Shown here piece by piece: positions 17,507 through 25,567 of a DNA stretch of 64,000 nucleotides; position 1 is the first letter of the stretch, and every line of letters begins with the position of its first letter. The position numbers were made by a program, and so were the translations under genes. The DNA comes from Actinokineospora sp. NBRC 105648 (lineage in GTDB: Bacteria; Actinomycetota; Actinomycetes; Mycobacteriales; Pseudonocardiaceae): assembly GCF_030269645.1 (NCBI RefSeq), contig NZ_BSTR01000007.1, positions 85,061 to 149,060 on the forward strand, given 5' to 3'. The notes under the pieces are model-generated. The model did no database searches and had not been told where the DNA came from. It saw only the letters and a program-made list of their open reading frames with translations.

Positions 17507-18027
17507 CCGGCCACCTGCTCACGCAGCTCGTTCAGCCGCGCCGCCGTCAACTCCAGCCAGCGCAGGTCGGCCTCGAGGTGGAACAGCGCGTGGTCGCAGA
17601 TCAGCTGGTCGGCGAGGTCACCGTCGCGCTTGCGCGCGGTCAGCTCCCGCATCGCCTTCAGGTGCGCCGCGCGCTGCGTGTCGAGCACCACCTCCGCGTC
17701 GCGCCCGGACATCAGCGCGAGCACCACCTTGGTGTAGAGCGCGCTGTTCAGGTAGATCTGCGGGTTCTCCGGGGTCACCAGCCACGCCCCGACATCCGTG
17801 ACACCCGCGTCCGTGATCGCGTAGCGCTTGCGTTCCGGGCCGCCCCCAGCCTCGATGCCACTCTCCACCACCAGTCCGTTGCGCAGGAGCCGAGACAGCG
17901 TTGAGTAGACCTGCCCGTAGGCCAGCGGCCGGTCCTGACCGAAGCGCTCGTCGTAGACGCGCTTGAGGTCGTACCCGTGCCGGGGCCCGGTCTCCAGTAA
18001 CCCCAGCAGGGCGTGTCCGATTGACAT
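17503..18027 (-). CDS. PadR-family transcriptional repressor
   Basis: A 174-residue regulator with an N-terminal winged helix (GHALLGLLETGPRHGYDLKR, then YGQVYSTLSRLLRNGLV and RKRYAITDAG) and a C-terminal helical dimerisation arm (Vir_act_alpha_C-like). ATG at 18027 is chosen; a GTG nine bases upstream is possible. There is no ribosome site and the promoter-operator palindromes lie immediately upstream, so the mRNA may be leaderless. It heads the ABC operon and probably represses it, releasing on binding a drug-like ligand. Confidence 0.9.
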   Translation of the reverse strand: MSIGHALLGLLETGPRHGYDLKRVYDERFGQDRPLAYGQVYSTLSRLLRNGLVVESGIEAGGGPERKRYAITDAGVTDVGAWLVTPENPQIYLNSALYTKVVLALMSGRDAEVVLDTQRAAHLKAMRELTARKRDGDLADQLICDHALFHLEADLRWLELTAARLNELREQVAG

Positions 18028-18041
18028 GAGCGGCACTGTAC

Positions 18042-18056
18042 TACACGTGTATACAC
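18042..18056 (-). promoter_or_regulatory. Putative PadR operator (nested palindromes)
   Basis: Two perfect 10-bp palindromes overlap: TACACGTGTA (18042-18051) and GTGTATACAC (18047-18056). They lie 15-29 bp before the padR start codon, where the -10 region would be. The TGTA/TACA ends resemble PadR-type sites. Autoregulation is inferred. Confidence 0.6.
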
Positions 18057-18090
18057 ACAGAGAATAGGAGGGTGAGCTGGTCGAACTCGA

Positions 18091-18453
18091 TCAGCACGCG
18101 CAGAGGCAGAACGGGTGCCCGGCCGGGTCGGCGTAGACCCAGAACGACTCGTCGGACCGGTCGAGCGGCGTCGCGCCCAGGGCGACCGCCCGCTCGTGGG
18201 CGGCGGCGAGGTCATCGACGGCCAGGTCCAAGTGGAGTTGCTGCGGGTGACCACCCTCGGGCCAGGTGGGCGACCGGTAGCCGTAGATCTGCTGGAAGTC
18301 GATGCGCCCGCTGCCGCCCTTGATCGAGTACCAGGTGACGCCCTCGGCGGGCTCCGGAGCGGGCGCCCACCCGAGCAGGCTCGCGTAGAAGTTCGACAGG
18401 GCACGCGCGTCCGGGCAGTCGAGGACGACAGCGGACAACGTGGGAACCGACAT
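18091..18453 (-). CDS. VOC (glyoxalase/bleomycin-resistance-like) protein
   Basis: A 120-residue vicinal-oxygen-chelate fold protein. It has two beta-alpha-beta-beta-beta modules: the first begins at AVVLDCPDARALSNFYASLLGW, and the second has LHLDLAVDDLAAAHERAVALGA and ends in YADPAGHPFCLC. It has the short length of single-domain members. The ATG is preceded by a strong TAGGAGG site. It is divergent from the CGNR regulator with only 83 bp between. Metal and substrate unknown. Confidence 0.87.
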   Translation of the reverse strand: MSVPTLSAVVLDCPDARALSNFYASLLGWAPAPEPAEGVTWYSIKGGSGRIDFQQIYGYRSPTWPEGGHPQQLHLDLAVDDLAAAHERAVALGATPLDRSDESFWVYADPAGHPFCLCAC

Positions 18454-18461
18454 GGGGCCTC

Positions 18462-18475
18462 CTAGTAGTAACTAG
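18462..18475. promoter_or_regulatory. Small palindrome in the VOC/CGNR divergent region
   Basis: CTAGT-AGTA-ACTAG is a perfect 5-4-5 palindrome overlapping the ribosome site of the VOC gene and lying 62 bp before the CGNR start. It could be an operator for the CGNR protein. The evidence is position and symmetry only. Confidence 0.35.
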
Positions 18476-18536
18476 CGAAATCAGTATGCGAGTTACGTCG
18501 GGGACCCACAACCGGTATCCGGCCTACAGTGGTGTC

Positions 18537-18998
18537 GTGAGCAGTACGGCCCACGACGTGGAGCTGGTCCTCGACTTCCTCAACACGGTCGACGTCGAAC
18601 AGCACACGGACGTCCTGGACGACCCGGTGCGCTGGCACGCCTGGCTGGCCGAGCGCGACCTGGCCGACGACCCGACCCGCGCCCGCCCGGTCCGCGACGG
18701 CCTCCGCGCGTCCGTCGGCGGGACCGAGGCACCCAAGCCACCGCCGGTATCCGTCACCGTGGAACTGGGCGAGACCCCGGAACTGGTCGCCGCCGAGGTG
18801 ACCGGCGCCGTGCTGGCGGCCGCCACCCGCCTCGCGGTGCTGGGCGAGTGGTCCCGGATGAAGATCTGCCCCGCCGACGACTGCGAGTGGGCCTTCTTCG
18901 ACCGCTCCCGCAACCGCTCCCGAACCTGGTGCTCCATGCGCGTGTGCGGTAACCGGGAGAAGGCCCGAGCCTGGCGCGAACGCTCCAAACTGAGCTGA
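18537..18998 (+). CDS. CGNR zinc-finger transcriptional regulator
   Basis: A 153-residue protein with an N-terminal ABATE-like ligand domain (LVLDFLNTVDVEQHTDVLDD) and a C-terminal CGNR zinc finger: CPADDCEWAFFDRSRN, then WCSMRVCGNREKARAWRER. These are presumed DNA-binding regulators with a small-molecule sensor domain. The GTG at 18537 is chosen because it begins the conserved domain; the frame is open slightly further up. It is divergent from the VOC gene, which is its likely target. Confidence 0.87.
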   Translation: MSSTAHDVELVLDFLNTVDVEQHTDVLDDPVRWHAWLAERDLADDPTRARPVRDGLRASVGGTEAPKPPPVSVTVELGETPELVAAEVTGAVLAAATRLAVLGEWSRMKICPADDCEWAFFDRSRNRSRTWCSMRVCGNREKARAWRERSKLS

Positions 18999-19337
18999 CA
19001 CCCCGCGAGGGAGTGTCAGTCGCCCACGCCCACCGAGCCCTGGACCGCGCTGGGAGCAGTGGCGCGTTCAAGTCTCCAAAGCCCTCGACCCAGTGCTCAC
19101 CGCGCCCAGTGGCTGCCGCCGCGCCTACTCACCCAAAACCGCGCCTCAGCAGAACGAGGCCACCGCGCCCCCAGCCAAGCACCGCACGGCCGCCCTCAGC
19201 CACCGGCCGTGCGGGCCACCATCACCGCAGGCGACCATCACCATGGTCGGCACCGACCCCACCTGATCCTGCAGACAGCACGAACACCGCTCGACCCAGC
19301 CCAGTCGGTCCCCGAAGGGGCATCGGGTTCGCGCCTG
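18999..19337. other. Intergenic stretch without recognised gene
   Basis: About 340 bases between the CGNR gene and the terminator of the DUF445 gene. An open frame here encodes only Pro/Arg/Ser-rich low-complexity sequence with no start signal or family resemblance, so it is not called. No repeat or RNA gene was seen. Confidence 0.6.
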
Positions 19338-19367
19338 CCCCACCGGCCTGGCTCCGTGCCGGTGGGG
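19338..19367 (-). terminator. Terminator hairpin of the DUF445 gene
   Basis: CCCCACCGG (19338-19346) pairs perfectly with CCGGTGGGG (19359-19367), with a 12-nt loop, immediately adjacent to the stop codon at 19368. Confidence 0.7.
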
Positions 19368-20627
19368 TCAGGTGATCAGCTGGGCCACCGTGTAGATCAC
19401 CAGGCCTGCCAGGGCACCGACCACCGTGCCGTTGATCCGGATGAACTGGAGGTCGCGGCCCACCTGGAGTTCGATCTTCCGCGAGGTCTCCTCGGCGTCC
19501 CAGCGCTGGACCGTGTCGGTGATCAGGGTGGTGATCTCGTCGCGGTAGTTGAGGACGACGTAGGCGGCGGCGCCCTCCACCCAGCTGTCGGCCTTGGCGC
19601 GCAGGGACTCGTCGGAGACCAGGCGCGCGCCGAGGGTCATCAGGCCCGCGCGGACGCGGGTGCGCAGTTCGCTCGAGGGGTCCTCGGCGGCGTCCAAGAG
19701 CATCTTCTTCGCCGTCGACCAAGCCGAGCCGATCAGGTTCTGCACCTCGGAGTGCTCGAGGACCTGCTGCTTGACCTGCTCGGCGCGCTCCATCACCTTC
19801 GGGTCGCGCTGCAGGTCACCGGCGAACTCGCCGAGGAACTTGTCCAGGGCGAGGCGCATCGGGTGGTTCACGTCGGTCTTGACCGCCCAGGCGAACGAGA
19901 GGACCTCGCCGTAGACCTTGTCGGCGACCAGGGAGTCGAAGAACTTCGGCGACCAGGACGGCGCCCGGTTCGAGACCACGCCCATGACCTGGTCGTAGTT
20001 GCCCTTGACCCACTCGTACGCGCGGTCGCACATCAGGTCCACCAGCTTGTGGTGCGAACCGTCGGCGAAGACCCGCTCCAGCAGCTTGCCCAGCGGCGGG
20101 CCCCACGGCACGGCCACGATCCGCGAGACCACGGCCTGCTCCATCACCGCCTGCACGTCCTCGTCGCGCAGCACCGTGACCGCCCCGCGCACGACCGTGG
20201 CCAGCTCGGAGGTGACCCGCTCGGCGTTGTCCGGCTCGGCGAGCCAACCGCCCAGCCGGGCCGCCACTCCGACCCGGCGCAGCCGCTCGCGCACCACCGA
20301 CTCGGACAGGAAGTTGGAGCCGACGAACTCCCCCAGGCTCTCGCCCAGCACGTCCTTCTTGGTCGGGATGATCGCGGTGTGCGGGATCGGCAGGCCGAGC
20401 GGGCGGCGGAACAGCGCGGTCACGGCGAACCAGTCGGCCAGCGCGCCCACCATGCCCGCCTCGGCCGCCGCCTTGACGTAGCCGACCCACGCGGGCGGGT
20501 CCGGCCACAGGGTGGCGGCCAGGAAGATGACGGTCGCCACGCCCAGGAAGGCCAGCGCGACCAGCTTCATCCTCCGCAGCGCTACCCGCTTCTGCTCATC
20601 GCCGGGGACGGCTGTCAGTTGCTCCAC
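19368..20627 (-). CDS. DUF445 family membrane-anchored protein
   Basis: A 419-residue DUF445 (YheB/YjiN-like) protein. Two hydrophobic segments are near residues 22-45 and at the very C terminus (GALAGLVIYTVAQLIT). AAEAGMVGALADWFAVTALFRRPLGLPIPHTAIIP is the family hallmark and is complete. The middle is long and helical. GTG start with GGAG upstream; the divergent dapC gene begins 29 bp away. Function of the family is not established; an envelope role is often proposed. Confidence 0.88.
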   Translation of the reverse strand: MEQLTAVPGDEQKRVALRRMKLVALAFLGVATVIFLAATLWPDPPAWVGYVKAAAEAGMVGALADWFAVTALFRRPLGLPIPHTAIIPTKKDVLGESLGEFVGSNFLSESVVRERLRRVGVAARLGGWLAEPDNAERVTSELATVVRGAVTVLRDEDVQAVMEQAVVSRIVAVPWGPPLGKLLERVFADGSHHKLVDLMCDRAYEWVKGNYDQVMGVVSNRAPSWSPKFFDSLVADKVYGEVLSFAWAVKTDVNHPMRLALDKFLGEFAGDLQRDPKVMERAEQVKQQVLEHSEVQNLIGSAWSTAKKMLLDAAEDPSSELRTRVRAGLMTLGARLVSDESLRAKADSWVEGAAAYVVLNYRDEITTLITDTVQRWDAEETSRKIELQVGRDLQFIRINGTVVGALAGLVIYTVAQLIT

Positions 20628-20656
20628 GGGTCCATTCTCCGTGAGGATGCTGTCCC

Positions 20657-21823
20657 GTGCCCCGAACCAGCCTCGTGCCGCGCCTGCGCCCGTTCACCTC
20701 GACGATCTTCGCGGAGATGACCGCGCTCGCCGTGCGCACCGGCGCGGTCAACCTCGGCCAGGGATTCCCGGACACCGACGGCCCGGCCGGGATGCTCACC
20801 GCCGCCCAGGACGCCATCGCCGCGGGCGTCAACCAGTACCCGCCCGGCCCCGGCCGCCCGGAGCTGCGGGCGGCGATCGCCGAGCGGCGTGCGCGGTACG
20901 GGACGGCCTTCGACCCCGACACCGAGATCCTGGTCACGGTGGGCGCCACGGAGGCCATCGCCGCCTCGCTGGTGGCGCTGGTGGAGGCGGGCGACGAGGT
21001 GATCCTGTTCGAGCCCTACTACGACTCCTACGCCGCCGCGGTCGCCATGGCGGGGGCCACCCGGACCGTCGTCTCGCTGACCGAGGACCCGTCCGGCCGG
21101 TTCGGCCTGGACGTGGACGCGCTGCGGGCCGCGGTCACCCCGCGGACCCGGGCGATCCTGGTCAACACCCCGCACAACCCGACCGGCAGCGTGCTCACCC
21201 GGGCCGAACTGGAGGCGATCGCCGCCGTCTGCGTCGAGCACGACCTGATCGCGATCACCGACGAGGTCTACGAGGACCTGCTCTTCGACGGTCGCGCGCA
21301 CATCCCGCTGGGCTCGCTGCCGGGGATGGCCGAGCGGACCCTGACGATCTCCAGCGCGGGCAAGAGCTTCAACTGCACCGGCTGGAAGATCGGCTGGGTG
21401 TGCGGGCCCGCCGAGCTGGTGGCCGCGGTGCGCGCGGCGAAGCAGTTCCTGACCTTCGTCGGGGGCGCGCCGTTCCAGCCCGCGGTCGCCTACGCGCTGC
21501 GCGCGGAGTCCGCCTGGGTCGACGACCTGCGGGACTCGTTGGCGGACAAGCGAACCCGGCTGTCCAAGGGCCTGGCCGAGGCGGGCTTCGGGGTGCGCGC
21601 GGCGGAGGGCACGTACTTCGTGTGCGCCGACGTCCGCCCGCTCGGCTACACCGACGGCCTGGAGTTCTGCCGGGCGCTGCCCGAGCGGATCGGCGTGGCC
21701 GCGGTGCCGGTGCAGGTGTTCACCGACAACCCGGGGCGCTGGGCCCACATCGTGCGATTCGCCTTCTGCAAGCGCGACGAGGTGCTCGACGAGGCCATCG
21801 CGCGCCTGCACCGACTCGGATAG
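20657..21823 (+). CDS. dapC: PLP-dependent aminotransferase, N-succinyldiaminopimelate type (DapC)
   Basis: A 388-residue class I/II (fold I) aminotransferase. The PLP lysine is Lys236 in ISSAGKSFNCTGWKIGW, with the substrate/cofactor motif PHNPTG at about 172-177 and TDEVYE at about 201-206. NLGQGFPDTDGP, NQYPPGPG, VGGAPFQPAVA and the C-terminal VRFAFCKRDEVLDEAI closely resemble mycobacterial DapC (Rv0858c) as I recall it. DapC makes N-succinyl-LL-diaminopimelate for lysine and peptidoglycan. The related kynurenine or methionine aminotransferases cannot be excluded. GTG start. Confidence 0.82.
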   Translation: MPRTSLVPRLRPFTSTIFAEMTALAVRTGAVNLGQGFPDTDGPAGMLTAAQDAIAAGVNQYPPGPGRPELRAAIAERRARYGTAFDPDTEILVTVGATEAIAASLVALVEAGDEVILFEPYYDSYAAAVAMAGATRTVVSLTEDPSGRFGLDVDALRAAVTPRTRAILVNTPHNPTGSVLTRAELEAIAAVCVEHDLIAITDEVYEDLLFDGRAHIPLGSLPGMAERTLTISSAGKSFNCTGWKIGWVCGPAELVAAVRAAKQFLTFVGGAPFQPAVAYALRAESAWVDDLRDSLADKRTRLSKGLAEAGFGVRAAEGTYFVCADVRPLGYTDGLEFCRALPERIGVAAVPVQVFTDNPGRWAHIVRFAFCKRDEVLDEAIARLHRLG

Positions 21824-21907
21824 TTCACTCCTTCGAGGGGCCTGCGGAGCCTACCTGCGACGACCCCCGTCCGAACCGCCGGAAGGGGATCTCGGAGGGA
21901 GGACGGC

Positions 21908-22468
21908 ATGGTGGACGAACCCACGACGGACCTGCTGGCGCGGGCCGTCGACGGCGACCAACGGGCTTGGCGGGCGCTGGTCGAGCGGTACGCGGGAGTG
22001 GTGTGGCGAGTCGCGCGGGCGCACCGGCTGAGCGAGGCCGACGCCGCCGACGTCAGCCAGAACACCTGGGTGGCACTGGCCGAGCACGCGGCCACGCTGC
22101 ATTCCCCGCAGCGGTTGGCGGCCTGGCTCACCACCACCGCCCGCCGCGAGTGCCTACGGGTCCTCAACCGGCGGGAGGTGCCGGTCGAGCCCGGCTGGGT
22201 CGACGCACCGTGGGCCGACGAGTGGCCGGAGGCCATCGCCCTGCGCGGCTTCCGCGACGACCTCCTGTGGCGGGCGTACAACACGCTCAACGAACGCTGC
22301 CGCAGGTTGCTGGGCCTGATGGCCTACGCCCCCGAACTGAGCTACGCCCAACTCGGTCGCGCGATCGGCCTCGGAACGAGCAGCGTGGGCACCGCCCGCG
22401 GCCGCTGCCTACACGCCCTGCGCAAGCAACTCGCCGTGCTCGGCATGCCCGACGAGGCCGCCGGATGA
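21908..22468 (+). CDS. ECF-type RNA polymerase sigma factor (CHAT-cluster)
   Basis: A 186-residue sigma-70 family factor with only regions 2 and 4. Region 2 is VERYAGVVWRVARAHRLSEADAADVSQNTWVALAEH (about 25-60), and region 4 ends with LSYAQLGRAIGLGTSSVGTARGRCLHALRKQL (about 140-175). A GGAGGGAGGA site precedes the ATG. No classical anti-sigma gene follows. Instead the stop overlaps an ATG for a small repeat protein and the run continues to a CHAT protease, all by 4-nt overlaps. It probably responds to, or drives expression of, that protease module. Confidence 0.9.
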   Translation: MVDEPTTDLLARAVDGDQRAWRALVERYAGVVWRVARAHRLSEADAADVSQNTWVALAEHAATLHSPQRLAAWLTTTARRECLRVLNRREVPVEPGWVDAPWADEWPEAIALRGFRDDLLWRAYNTLNERCRRLLGLMAYAPELSYAQLGRAIGLGTSSVGTARGRCLHALRKQLAVLGMPDEAAG

Positions 22469-22854
22469 GCCCGGACGCACTGGGACGCACCCAGCATCGA
22501 GGAAAGTCCGAACCACCCACCACCAAGGTGGCGGGAAGCCAGTGGTCCGAACTCGCCACCCAGCACCGGACTTCGCCCCACCGGCCGAACGCAGGCTCGG
22601 CGGCAGGCTCGGCGGCAGGCTCGGCGGCAGGCTCGGCGGCAGGCTCGGCGGCAGGCTCGGCGGCAGGCTCGGCGGCAGGCTCGGCGGCAGGCTCGGCGGC
22701 AGGCTCGGCGGCAGGCTCGGCGGCGCGTGGCGCCTGCCGAGCCTCAGTGAACGGGTCCCTCGGGAGCTGGTCGCGCGTCCTGTGCTCGTTGGGCACCTCT
22801 CCAACACAACCAACCCAGCACCGCCGGGTGCTTTCCGAGGGGGTGGCGGTGTGA
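22465..22854 (+). CDS. Candidate 129-aa repeat protein (AGSA)11
   Basis: Not a recognised family. The frame opens with an ATG that overlaps the sigma stop (ATGA) and closes with a TGA that overlaps the GTG of the next gene (GTGA). It therefore fits exactly into the chain of coupled genes. It has 42 N-terminal residues rich in Thr/Ser/Gln/His, eleven tandem AGSA units, and 43 C-terminal residues with two Cys. By hand count GC at third codon positions is about 76-79 percent in the flanks, low for this genome, and the repeat is open in other frames too. It could therefore be a chance reading frame. No signal peptide or membrane segment is seen. Confidence 0.45.
   Translation: MSPDALGRTQHRGKSEPPTTKVAGSQWSELATQHRTSPHRPNAGSAAGSAAGSAAGSAAGSAAGSAAGSAAGSAAGSAAGSAAGSAARGACRASVNGSLGSWSRVLCSLGTSPTQPTQHRRVLSEGVAV
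22591..22722 (+). repeat. Tandem 12-bp repeat, 11 perfect units
   Basis: The unit GCAGGCTCGGCG is repeated eleven times without a mismatch. In the plus frame of the candidate protein it reads Ala-Gly-Ser-Ala. Unit length is a multiple of three, so copy number can change without frameshift. Identity of all units implies recent expansion. Confidence 0.95.
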
Positions 22855-23240
22855 CTGACGGCGAGCTCTTGGGTGAGTTGGCGGGCCTGCTCGATCGGAT
22901 CGACCCGGTCCCGCGGCGCGTGGTTGAGGCGGCTGTGTTCGCGGGGGCGTTGCTCGGTGTGGAGAGCACTCCGCTGGAGTTGGTGTTGGAGCCCTGCCCC
23001 TTGATGCGTGGGCCCCGCCAGTTGTTCCGCGGTGAGGACGGCATCCTGGTCGAGCTCGGCGATCGGGTGACCGGCCTCGCCGTCGGCACCGCTCGGGTGG
23101 AGGTGCACTCCCGGGTTGGCGCCGCGCTGCTGCCGGTGGACTCGCTCGGGTGTTTCTCCGGGCCGCTCGAGCCGGGGCGGGTTCGGCTTGTGCTGCACCG
23201 GTTCTGCGGTCCGCCGCTGGTCTCGGCGTGGTTGCGGTGA
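22851..23240 (+). CDS. 129-aa protein of unknown function in CHAT operon
   Basis: Not recognised. It starts at GTG 22851 (GAGGGGG site 6 nt before) and its stop overlaps the GTG of the CHAT gene as GTGA. The sequence has a helical N terminus (ELLGELAGLLDRIDPVPRRVVEAAVFAG) followed by beta-rich segments (LELVLEPCP, ILVELGDRVTGLAVGTARVEVHS, RVRLVLHRF). It looks like a small globular cytosolic protein. Small genes in this position commonly accompany actinobacterial sigma/CHAT clusters. An adaptor or anti-sigma-like role would be a guess. Confidence 0.75.
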   Translation: MTDGELLGELAGLLDRIDPVPRRVVEAAVFAGALLGVESTPLELVLEPCPLMRGPRQLFRGEDGILVELGDRVTGLAVGTARVEVHSRVGAALLPVDSLGCFSGPLEPGRVRLVLHRFCGPPLVSAWLR

Positions 23241-25567
23241 GCTGGGCGAAGTGGCACGCGGCGGCCGTCGAGCTGCAGGAGCGCGGGTTGCCGTTGCGGG
23301 CCCGGGCCGCCGCCGCGGCCGCGGTGCGAGCGGCGACGTCTGCGGGCAAGCAGGCCGAGTCGCGGTTGGTGTTGGCCTGGGTGTGCCACGTGCTCGGGGA
23401 ACGCGACGAGTGCGCCGGGCTGATCACCCTCGCCCGGCCAGCGCTCCCCGCGGCGCTGGTGGCGCGGGCGGACTGCCTGGCCGGGCTGGTCCTGTGCGGC
23501 GACAGCGCGCACGCGGAGGCCTACCCGGTGCTGACTGCCGCGGCCGACGCGTTGGCCGATGACCCGCTGTGGCGAGCGAACGCCCTGGTCGGGCTGGGGG
23601 TCAGCGCGGCGTGCCTGCGGCGGTTCGCGTTCGCCGACCGCGCGCTGCGCACCGCCTCCACTATCTACAGTGGACTGGGGATGGTCGAGCGGGCGGCCAC
23701 CTGCACGCACAACCGGGGGTTCGTCGCGGCCCAGGCCGGGGACATCCCGACGGCGCTGGCGCACTACGCGGCGGCCGGGATCGATGTGGCGCGCAGGCCC
23801 GAGGTGCTGCTCGACCGCGCGGCGGCCCTGCTCGCCGCCGGTCTGGTCAGCGAGGCCGGCACCGAACTGGCCCGGGCGGGCAAGCTCCTCGGCGCCACCG
23901 GTCGGGGTCCGGCGTTCGGCGAGGCGACCCTGGCCCACGGCTGGCACGCGCTGCGCGCGGGTGACCTGCCCACCGCCCGAACCGCGGCCCGTCAGGCGAC
24001 CGAACTCCTGCCCGCCGCTCGACTCCCGGAGGCGCAGAGCCTCGCGGCACTCGCCGACCCGGAGACGCCGGTCGACCCCACCTTGGCCGATGAGTGCGAA
24101 CAAGCAGGCCAACGGAGCGTCGCAGTCGAGCTGCGTCTGGCGGCAGGACTACCGGAACTGGTTGCTCCAGAACGGTTTTCCGACACCCCGGAGCTAAGAG
24201 CCCTGGGGTGGCTCGCGCAAGCACGGTTGGCAAAGACGCCCGACGAGGTGCTCGCGGCCTGCCGGGCCGGACTCGGCGCGGATGGCGGGTCCGCCGAGTT
24301 GGCCGCCGCGGGCCTGGCGGCGGCGATGCGGTCAGGTTGCCCCCGGCTCGTCTTCGAGTGGGTGGAGCGGGAGCGCTCGGCCCAGGTCCGGCCGCGCGCC
24401 ACCTGGGACCGCTCGGCGAACACCTGGCGGTTCGCAGGCCAGGACCTCGACGCGGACGGGCAGACCCACCGGGACGAGAACGGCCCGGCGCCCAAGAGGG
24501 AGCCCGAGGTGCGGCCCACCGACGGGCCGGACCGGCCGGTGTTCGACACCGGCGTACCGACCCAGCACGCCCCTGGCCTGCGGTTCAAGGAGTTCCACGG
24601 CATGCGGATCGCCTCCGGCGCCGGGCCGGACGACGTCGACGTGGTCGTCGGCCGGGCCGGTGCGCTGGAGGTGTCCGCGGTCGCCGACGAGGCGCAGGCG
24701 GCGGGCACGATGGTGCTCAACCTCTTCCTCCACTGTGGACGGATGCACGCCGTGACGGTCGTCGAGGGCCACTTCCGGCTGCACGACCTCGGCGAGGCGG
24801 ACCTCGTCGAGGGCGCGGCGGGCGCGCTGTGGCGCAGTGCGGCGCTGGGCGCGGTGAGCGATCACGGCCAAGCCGCGGTGGCGCAGGCGGCGGAGGTGCT
24901 GGACTCCTTGCTGCTGCGGCGGATCGGCAGCGCGGTCCGGCCGCTGGTTGTGCTCCCCACCGACAGCCTGCTGCGGGTCCCGTGGGCGGCGCTGCCCGGC
25001 AACCACGGGCGGGCGGTGGCGGTGGCCCCCTCGGCGGCGCATTGGCTGCGGGCGCGCCAGGTCCGAGCCGCCACGACGTCGCGGCTGTGGGTGGCCGGGC
25101 CGGGCCTGGAGCACGCGGAGGCCGAGGTCGCCGCGCTGCACCGCAGGCACGGGGGCACGCTGCTCACCGGGGCCGCGGCCACCGCCGACGGGGTGCTGCG
25201 CGCGATGGAGGGCCAGGACACCGTGCACATCGCGGCGCACTGCGTCCGGCGGGCGGAGGCGCCGTTGTTCGCCGCGGTGCACCTGGCGGACCGGAGCCTG
25301 TTCGGCCACGACCTCGACCGGCTCGACCGGCCACCGCGGGTGGTGGTGCTGTCCGGGTGCGAGTCGGCGGTCGGGCTGCCTCGGGTCCTGCTCGACCGCG
25401 GCGCCCGGGCGGTCGTCGCGGGCACGGTGCCGGTGCCCGACGCGCGCAGCCTGGGTCTGGTCGAGGCGCTGCACGAGCACCTAGTGGCCGGTGTGGACGC
25501 TCCCGACGCCCTGGCCAGGGCCCAGGTCCGGCACGGCGACCTGGGCTTCGTGGCGTTCGGCGGCTAG
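23237..25567 (+). CDS. CHAT-domain (caspase-like) protease with helical-repeat N terminus
   Basis: A 776-residue cytosolic protein. The GTG at 23237 overlaps the upstream stop by 4 nt; the frame is open 29 codons further up but coupling favours 23237. Residues 1-340 are Ala-rich helical repeats of TPR type (for example ERAATCTHNRGFVAAQAGDIPTALAHY), and a linker of about 400-450 is charged. The CHAT domain spans about 530-776. The His-Cys dyad is intact: His668 in VHIAAHC and Cys708 in VVLSGCES. CHAT proteins are caspase-fold peptidases, often activated through their repeat domain. The substrate is unknown; the convergent subtilisin and the two small proteins are candidates. Confidence 0.9.
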   Translation: MSWAKWHAAAVELQERGLPLRARAAAAAAVRAATSAGKQAESRLVLAWVCHVLGERDECAGLITLARPALPAALVARADCLAGLVLCGDSAHAEAYPVLTAAADALADDPLWRANALVGLGVSAACLRRFAFADRALRTASTIYSGLGMVERAATCTHNRGFVAAQAGDIPTALAHYAAAGIDVARRPEVLLDRAAALLAAGLVSEAGTELARAGKLLGATGRGPAFGEATLAHGWHALRAGDLPTARTAARQATELLPAARLPEAQSLAALADPETPVDPTLADECEQAGQRSVAVELRLAAGLPELVAPERFSDTPELRALGWLAQARLAKTPDEVLAACRAGLGADGGSAELAAAGLAAAMRSGCPRLVFEWVERERSAQVRPRATWDRSANTWRFAGQDLDADGQTHRDENGPAPKREPEVRPTDGPDRPVFDTGVPTQHAPGLRFKEFHGMRIASGAGPDDVDVVVGRAGALEVSAVADEAQAAGTMVLNLFLHCGRMHAVTVVEGHFRLHDLGEADLVEGAAGALWRSAALGAVSDHGQAAVAQAAEVLDSLLLRRIGSAVRPLVVLPTDSLLRVPWAALPGNHGRAVAVAPSAAHWLRARQVRAATTSRLWVAGPGLEHAEAEVAALHRRHGGTLLTGAAATADGVLRAMEGQDTVHIAAHCVRRAEAPLFAAVHLADRSLFGHDLDRLDRPPRVVVLSGCESAVGLPRVLLDRGARAVVAGTVPVPDARSLGLVEALHEHLVAGVDAPDALARAQVRHGDLGFVAFGG

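Noticed and set aside
14406-17801. Long plus-strand open frame opposite the ABC transporter genes
   Set aside because: High-GC shadow frame; the minus strand encodes complete ATPase and permease motifs joined by 4-nt overlaps.
19013-19375. Pro/Arg-rich 120-codon frame after the CGNR gene
   Set aside because: Low-complexity composition, no ribosome site, and it runs into the terminator hairpin of the DUF445 gene.
22498-22510. CGAGGAAAGTCCG, the hallmark 5' string of bacterial RNase P RNA (rnpB)
   Set aside because: The rest of the expected RNA is missing: no ACAGAA, no GGTAAGGGTGAAA-like segment, and a 12-bp tandem repeat follows within 90 bp. It is a chance match inside the candidate repeat protein frame.
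22591-22722. Tandem repeat as a CRISPR array
   Set aside because: Units are 12 bp and contiguous, with no spacers and no cas genes nearby.
22542-22850. Upstream extension of the 129-aa protein through the tandem repeat (RLGG repeats)
   Set aside because: The GTG at 22851 has a good ribosome site and a 4-nt overlap with the previous frame; the extension has neither start signal nor family resemblance.
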